Shown here: positions 29,727 through 32,377 of the stretch, piece by piece
Position numbering within the stretch: position 1 is the first letter of the stretch
Layout of the letters: every line of letters starts with the position of its first letter
Source: a virus
Reading direction: 5' to 3' (one strand)
Virus record (IMG/VR): IMGVR_UViG_3300042544_001039
Span: 1 to 32,377 of that record
DNA length: 32,377 nucleotides
Program-made: the position numbers and the translations under genes
Notes under the pieces: model-generated
Database searches by the model: none
The model's input: the letters and a program-made list of their open reading frames with translations, nothing else
Told to the model about the DNA's origin: nothing

Positions 29727-30586
29727 TGGTAGAGAAAATTAGCAAGAATGTTCACAAGATTAGTTTATCGGGTGAATACAACGAGGTTGCTTTACTTTCC
29801 GATTTACATTGGGACAATCCGAAATGCGATAGAGTGCTATTGAAAAAGCATTTGGATTACTGCCTAAAAAATGAGATTCCCGTTGTTATTACTGGGGATC
29901 TTTTTTGTTTGATGCAAGGACGTGGTGATAAACGTTCCAATAAATCTGACATATTACCTGAACACAATAATTTCAAGTATTTAGATTCAATCATTGAAAC
30001 GGCTGTTGAATGGTTTACGCCTTATGTAAGCGTGTTAACTGTTATAAGTTATGGTAATCATGAAACGTCTATAATTAAATGGCAAGAAACGGATATTTTG
30101 CAAAGGTTTGTTGACTTGTTAAACATGACGACGGGCGGTAACGTGCAAGTTGGTGGTTACGGTGGTTGGATAGTTTACGAGGTTAAACAGCGAACAAATG
30201 TAAAAGCAAGTTTTAAACATAAATACTTTCACGGTTCAGGCGGTGGTGGTATAGTTACCAAAGGTGCAATTAACCTAACTAGGGCGTTGGAAACTTACGA
30301 GGGCTTTGATTTGTTTAGTATGGGACATATTCACGAAAACAGTTGCCGTAATGATTCAAGAGAAATACTTTACATGCATGCAGATACTACTGAAATTAGA
30401 TTGAAGCAAATACACCATTGTATCACGGGAACTTACAAAGAAGAATATGGCGATGGTTCTAAAGGGTGGCATATTGAACGTGGTGCACCGCCAAAGCCTT
30501 TAGGTGGTCGCATCTTAATGATTAGCGTAAAGCGTGAAAATGAAAAGTTGATTAAGTGTTTAGATAGTAAAGGATTTCCAATTTAA
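29726..30586 (+). CDS. Calcineurin-like metallophosphoesterase
   Basis: This 286-residue protein has the complete signature of calcineurin-like phosphoesterases: D26-L-H28-W-D30, GDLF with D58, GNHE with N111 and H112, and GHIHE with H201 and H203. These residues bind two metal ions and act on phosphoesters such as nucleotides, cyclic nucleotides or nucleic acids. The position between a holin candidate and an endolysin candidate is unusual for a nucleic-acid enzyme, and a second-messenger or cell-wall related substrate is possible. Regulation is coupled to the upstream gene by a one-base overlap. Confidence 0.88.
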   Translation: MVEKISKNVHKISLSGEYNEVALLSDLHWDNPKCDRVLLKKHLDYCLKNEIPVVITGDLFCLMQGRGDKRSNKSDILPEHNNFKYLDSIIETAVEWFTPYVSVLTVISYGNHETSIIKWQETDILQRFVDLLNMTTGGNVQVGGYGGWIVYEVKQRTNVKASFKHKYFHGSGGGGIVTKGAINLTRALETYEGFDLFSMGHIHENSCRNDSREILYMHADTTEIRLKQIHHCITGTYKEEYGDGSKGWHIERGAPPKPLGGRILMISVKRENEKLIKCLDSKGFPI

Positions 30587-30592
30587 TAATTT

Positions 30593-30832
30593 ATGGGAAA
30601 AGTAATTTTAGAATTTGATAGCGTTGAAGAACAAGACGAAGTAAAAACGGCACTTGACGGCTATAAGTGGAAACTTGCGATTTGGGACTTAGATCAAAAG
30701 TTACGCAGCATAACTAAATACGGAGAAAGTTTAATTCAAGATTCAGCAAGCGATATTGAAATTGATGTTGCAAATGCTATGCGTGATGAATTAAGAAATA
30801 TTTTAAACAGTCACAATTTAAATTTAGATTAA
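30593..30832 (+). CDS. Small conserved phage-type protein, 79 residues
   Basis: This acidic small protein starts MGKVILEFDSVEEQDEVKTA, then WKLAIWDLDQKLRSITKYG and a C-terminal helix with DELRNILNSHNLNLD. Proteins with the same outline (E-F-x-x-x-E-E-Q-x-E near the start and a central W-D-x-x-x-x-L-R) recur in many Bacteroidetes phages and have no known function. It sits between the phosphoesterase and the endolysin candidate, with a single base before the latter. Confidence 0.7.
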   Translation: MGKVILEFDSVEEQDEVKTALDGYKWKLAIWDLDQKLRSITKYGESLIQDSASDIEIDVANAMRDELRNILNSHNLNLD

Positions 30833-31381
30833 ATGACAAACGTAAAAAACTATACAGATATTCAGTTACTCGATAAGGTAAAAACGATTAAAGGTTTCAA
30901 AGGTATTCCGGAAACTTATTGGATTTTAGCGGTCCGGTCCAATGAAGATGAAACGGATAAATTCGATGATAAATGTTATTTGTTTCGTGGATCAAAATTT
31001 GTCCTGGTGACTTCGTGTACAACTAACAAAGGAAACAAAGGTACTGGCGTTGTTTGTGCAAATGTTTGGAACTACGGTGCATGGATTATAGGCAAGCATA
31101 AAGGCAAAGTTAAAGCGGGACTTCAAAGAGTTGGTTTCCCTTATCAAAGAGATTTTACAAACGATGGTAAAACAAATCCAACGACTGAAATTAAAACAGA
31201 TATTAGAGGTTTCAACTTTCATCCAGCGGACCACGACATTAACCGTAAAATTGTAAAGACTAATATAGGCGGTTGGTCAGAGGGTTGCATTGTACTTAAT
31301 GACATACCAACATATTTAAAAGTTATCAATTTGTTAGAACCGCAGAAAATTTGGTCAATGGTTATAGTTGATGAATTTTAA
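30833..31381 (+). CDS. L,D-transpeptidase (YkuD)-like peptidase, endolysin candidate
   Basis: This 182-residue protein contains H130 and H134 (FHPADH) followed 14 residues later by S149-E-G-C152 (GGWSEGCIV). This fits the YkuD catalytic pattern of His, a 14-17 residue gap, then Ser/Thr-x-Gly-Cys, with Cys152 as nucleophile. YkuD enzymes form or cleave peptide bonds in peptidoglycan cross-links. No amidase, lysozyme or other known endolysin gene is seen elsewhere, and the gene follows holin candidates. It is thus the probable lytic enzyme, of an unusual class. No signal peptide is present, so it would need the holin to reach the wall. Confidence 0.75.
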   Translation: MTNVKNYTDIQLLDKVKTIKGFKGIPETYWILAVRSNEDETDKFDDKCYLFRGSKFVLVTSCTTNKGNKGTGVVCANVWNYGAWIIGKHKGKVKAGLQRVGFPYQRDFTNDGKTNPTTEIKTDIRGFNFHPADHDINRKIVKTNIGGWSEGCIVLNDIPTYLKVINLLEPQKIWSMVIVDEF

Positions 31382-31382
31382 G

Positions 31383-31390
31383 TATATTTG
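31383..31390 (+). promoter_or_regulatory. -7 box with a terminator about 40 nt downstream (possible short RNA)
   Basis: TATATTTG begins two bases after the endolysin stop. A transcript from it would end at the terminator at 31432-31458 and so be about 60 nt long with no ORF. No TTG lies 19 bp upstream. It may be a chance match, or the source of a small untranslated RNA. Confidence 0.35.
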
Positions 31391-31431
31391 CTAAGATTTT
31401 TTTCATAAATTAGTTTTCGTTTAGGTAAATT

Positions 31432-31458
31432 AAGGCACTTCGAGAGGGGTGCTTTTTT
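31432..31458 (+). terminator. Intrinsic terminator ending the late/lysis region
   Basis: GCACTTC (31435-31441) pairs with GGGGTGC (31446-31452) around a GAGA loop, with two G-U pairs, and is flanked by AAG and a TTTTTT run. It separates the lysis genes from the early promoter region. Confidence 0.8.
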
Positions 31459-31459
31459 C

Positions 31460-31494
31460 ATTTACCGTTCATCATTGATATTTACCGTTCATCA
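31460..31494 (+). repeat. Two 15-bp direct repeats upstream of the early promoter
   Basis: ATTTACCGTTCATCA occurs at 31460-31474 and 31480-31494, a 20-bp period (about two helical turns), immediately after the terminator and about 30 bp before the -7 box at 31526. Two in-phase repeats on one face of the helix just upstream of a promoter are typical of a regulator-binding operator. I found no further copy nearby. Confidence 0.75.
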
Positions 31495-31525
31495 CAATAG
31501 ATAGTTTTATTCGATTCGTTGTGTT

Positions 31526-31533
31526 TATATTTG
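31526..31533 (+). promoter_or_regulatory. -7 box of the early promoter at 31.5 kb
   Basis: TATATTTG matches TAnnTTTG, followed by CTGAAACTTTAAAAATA, and lies 24 nt before the ATG at 31557. The -33 region has no TTG, so activation through the repeats at 31460-31494 is possible. It probably reads through the window end into the ERF operon once the molecule is circular. Confidence 0.65.
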
Positions 31534-31556
31534 CTGAAACTTTAAAAATATAATTT

Positions 31557-31859
31557 ATGGAATTTAAAGGAACAAAAGGAGAGTGGAAAATATCTACAAG
31601 TAATGAATTTGGTGTTTTAATAAGTACTCATCCAATGAGTAGAGATATTTGCACAATTTGGAAGTATGATAATAATTTTTTAGAAAATCAAGAAGCCAAA
31701 GCCAACGCTCAACTAATCGCAACAGCACATGAACTTTTAGAAGCGTTACAACAAGCTATTAAAATGTGTGATAAAATCCAATTTCCTACGGAACAAGAAC
31801 TGAAAGATTTTGTAAAACTAGGGAAACAAGTAATCAACCAAGCAACTAAAATTAATTAA
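31557..31859 (+). CDS. Conserved early phage protein, 100 residues
   Basis: This protein starts MEFKGTKGEWKIS, has a central beta part, and ends in a long helix with NAQLIATAHELLEALQQAI. The KGTKGEW head with an A-N-A-x-L-I-A-x-A-x-E-L-L-E-A-L helix is a common pattern in small phage proteins of unknown function. It is the first gene after the promoter and direct repeats, so probably among the first expressed. Confidence 0.75.
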   Translation: MEFKGTKGEWKISTSNEFGVLISTHPMSRDICTIWKYDNNFLENQEAKANAQLIATAHELLEALQQAIKMCDKIQFPTEQELKDFVKLGKQVINQATKIN

Positions 31860-31860
31860 G

Positions 31861-31935
31861 ATGAAAGAAAAGAGAATTTATTTAGTAGTGTTTGGATTGC
31901 ATGCTTTAATATTAATCACTTTATGTTTTATTTAG
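31861..31935 (+). CDS. Tiny hydrophobic peptide (24 residues)
   Basis: The ORF MKEKRIYLVVFGLHALILIT plus LCFI is a positively charged head followed by one transmembrane helix. It is packed one base after the previous gene and one base before the next, which supports that it is translated. It may be a membrane-active small protein. Function is unknown. Confidence 0.5.
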   Translation: MKEKRIYLVVFGLHALILITLCFI

Positions 31936-31936
31936 T

Positions 31937-32107
31937 ATGGAAAATTTCCCACTATTCGAGTTGAAAGCAAAACTCAAAGAAATCGAAAAAAGATTATCGG
32001 AGGATGTTATTGTAGATTTACGTTTCCAAAGTGAAATAATCGAGGACAAAGAAAAAGTAAAGCAGTTGAAACGTTCAATCGCTATTTTAGAATCAAATAA
32101 ATATTAA
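31937..32107 (+). CDS. Small coiled-coil-type protein, 56 residues
   Basis: This small charged protein is almost all helix: FELKAKLKEIEKRLSEDV and EIIEDKEKVKQLKRSIAI, with heptad-like spacing of Leu and Ile. It could form a coiled-coil dimer or a small adaptor. It is placed one base after the tiny membrane peptide gene. No family was recognised. Confidence 0.65.
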   Translation: MENFPLFELKAKLKEIEKRLSEDVIVDLRFQSEIIEDKEKVKQLKRSIAILESNKY

Positions 32108-32108
32108 A

Positions 32109-32312
32109 ATGGAACAAACAGCAGTAGAATGGTTAATTGAGCGATTAAATAAACAAGGTTTTGCTCAAGTAGTAACAGATGAAGAAATAGAAGAAGCCTT
32201 AGAAATGGAAAAGCAACAATTATGCTATTTTTATGTTAAGGGCGCGGAAGCTGAAATAAACAATCCTTATGTTACAAATATAGAATTTTACAATAAAACA
32301 TTTAAAAAATAG
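32109..32312 (+). CDS. Conserved small phage protein, 67 residues
   Basis: This protein begins MEQTAVEWLIERLNKQGF and continues with an acidic helix (EEIEEALEMEKQQLCYFY), then ends with a NPYVTNIEFYNKTFKK tail. The TAVEWL-I/V-E start and the M-E-K-Q-Q helix occur in many small Bacteroidetes phage proteins of unknown function. Its 3' end lies in the terminal repeat and recurs at 1-69, so the gene is complete here and truncated at the window start. Confidence 0.8.
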   Translation: MEQTAVEWLIERLNKQGFAQVVTDEEIEEALEMEKQQLCYFYVKGAEAEINNPYVTNIEFYNKTFKK

Positions 32313-32334
32313 TATTTTATTAAAAGTAAATTAC

Positions 32335-32342
32335 TATATTTG
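32335..32342 (+). promoter_or_regulatory. -7 box of ERF operon, right-repeat copy
   Basis: This is the TATATTTG of the terminal repeat, identical to the copy at 92-99. On the circular molecule it is one and the same site. Confidence 0.6.
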
Positions 32343-32364
32343 CACAAACGAAAATTAATTAATT

Positions 32365-32377
32365 ATGAAAAATTTGT
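32365..32377 (+). CDS. 5' end of erf (right-repeat copy)
   Basis: These 13 bases are the first codons (MKNL) of the ERF recombinase gene, which is complete at 122-601. The gene is cut by the window end only because the molecule is linearised in the repeat. Confidence 0.9.

Larger units (their letters stand above)
32244..32377. repeat. Terminal direct repeat, right copy
   Basis: This is the second copy of the 134-bp sequence at 1-134. It differs at 32251 (C, against G at position 8). It contains the end of the 32109 gene, the ERF promoter -7 box (32335-32342) and the first four codons of ERF. Confidence 0.95.

Noticed and set aside
1-32377. Prophage/lysogeny module, tRNA genes, CRISPR or insertion sequences
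   Set aside because: I saw no integrase, excisionase or transposase motif, no cloverleaf-like sequence and no regularly spaced repeats with unique spacers; the 4.3-kb repeats are too close and irregular for a CRISPR array.

Overview
The window looks like one complete genome of a small tailed (siphovirus-like) bacteriophage of a Bacteroidetes host, most likely a flavobacterium-type host. Three things point there: low G+C; transcription signals of the Bacteroidetes TAnnTTTG type (one with a clear TTG box 19 bp upstream); and protein families common in phages of this phylum, such as DUF3987 primase-helicase, PAPS-reductase-like protein and BspA-like surface repeats. The first 134 bases recur as the last 134 bases with one mismatch, so the molecule is circularly permuted or terminally redundant, with a unit of about 32,243 bp. 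No integrase, lysogeny repressor, tRNA or CRISPR array was recognised, so a virulent lifestyle is likelier than a temperate one, though this is not proven.

Layout. (1) 31.5 kb across the junction to 1.5 kb: small early genes, then ERF recombinase, an accessory protein and an SSB-like protein, closed by a terminator. (2) 1.55-4.3 kb: promoter, eight small overlapping unknown genes (including a zinc-ribbon and an HTH candidate), strong terminator. (3) 4.3-4.65 kb: a non-coding region with iteron-like repeats, an AT-rich tract, a promoter and a structured leader; it is the best candidate for the replication origin and its control. (4) 4.65-9.24 kb: replication module of PrimPol/DUF3987 primase-helicase, SNF2-like helicase, VRR-NUC nuclease and PAPS-reductase-like protein, with overlapping genes. 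(5) 9.3-11.4 kb: small genes, several membrane-directed, including a lipoprotein with a probable surface-export signal. (6) 11.4-12.2 kb: a sigma-like regulator candidate and a small acidic protein. (7) 12.2-29.1 kb: packaging and virion genes in a non-canonical order: TerS, TerL, two tail proteins, tape measure, two completion-type proteins, a pair of minus-strand genes resembling tail chaperones, protease-scaffold, capsid, probable tail tube, an unknown, portal, connector, and a tail-terminator-like domain fused to a large adhesin. (8) 29.1-31.4 kb: probable lysis cassette of two small membrane proteins, a metallophosphoesterase, a small conserved protein and an L,D-transpeptidase-fold endolysin candidate.

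The signals I find most interesting are non-coding. The leader of the primase-helicase gene contains two hairpins whose loops are perfectly complementary over 7 nt. The second hairpin doubles as an intrinsic terminator, and the leader sits directly behind a repeat array. This resembles plasmid-style replication control (iterons plus a loop-loop or antisense RNA switch). The second is the minus-strand chaperone-like gene pair: the downstream gene has a TTG start and could be reached by a +1 slip at an A6 tract. Functional names rest on motif reading only; no database search was run.
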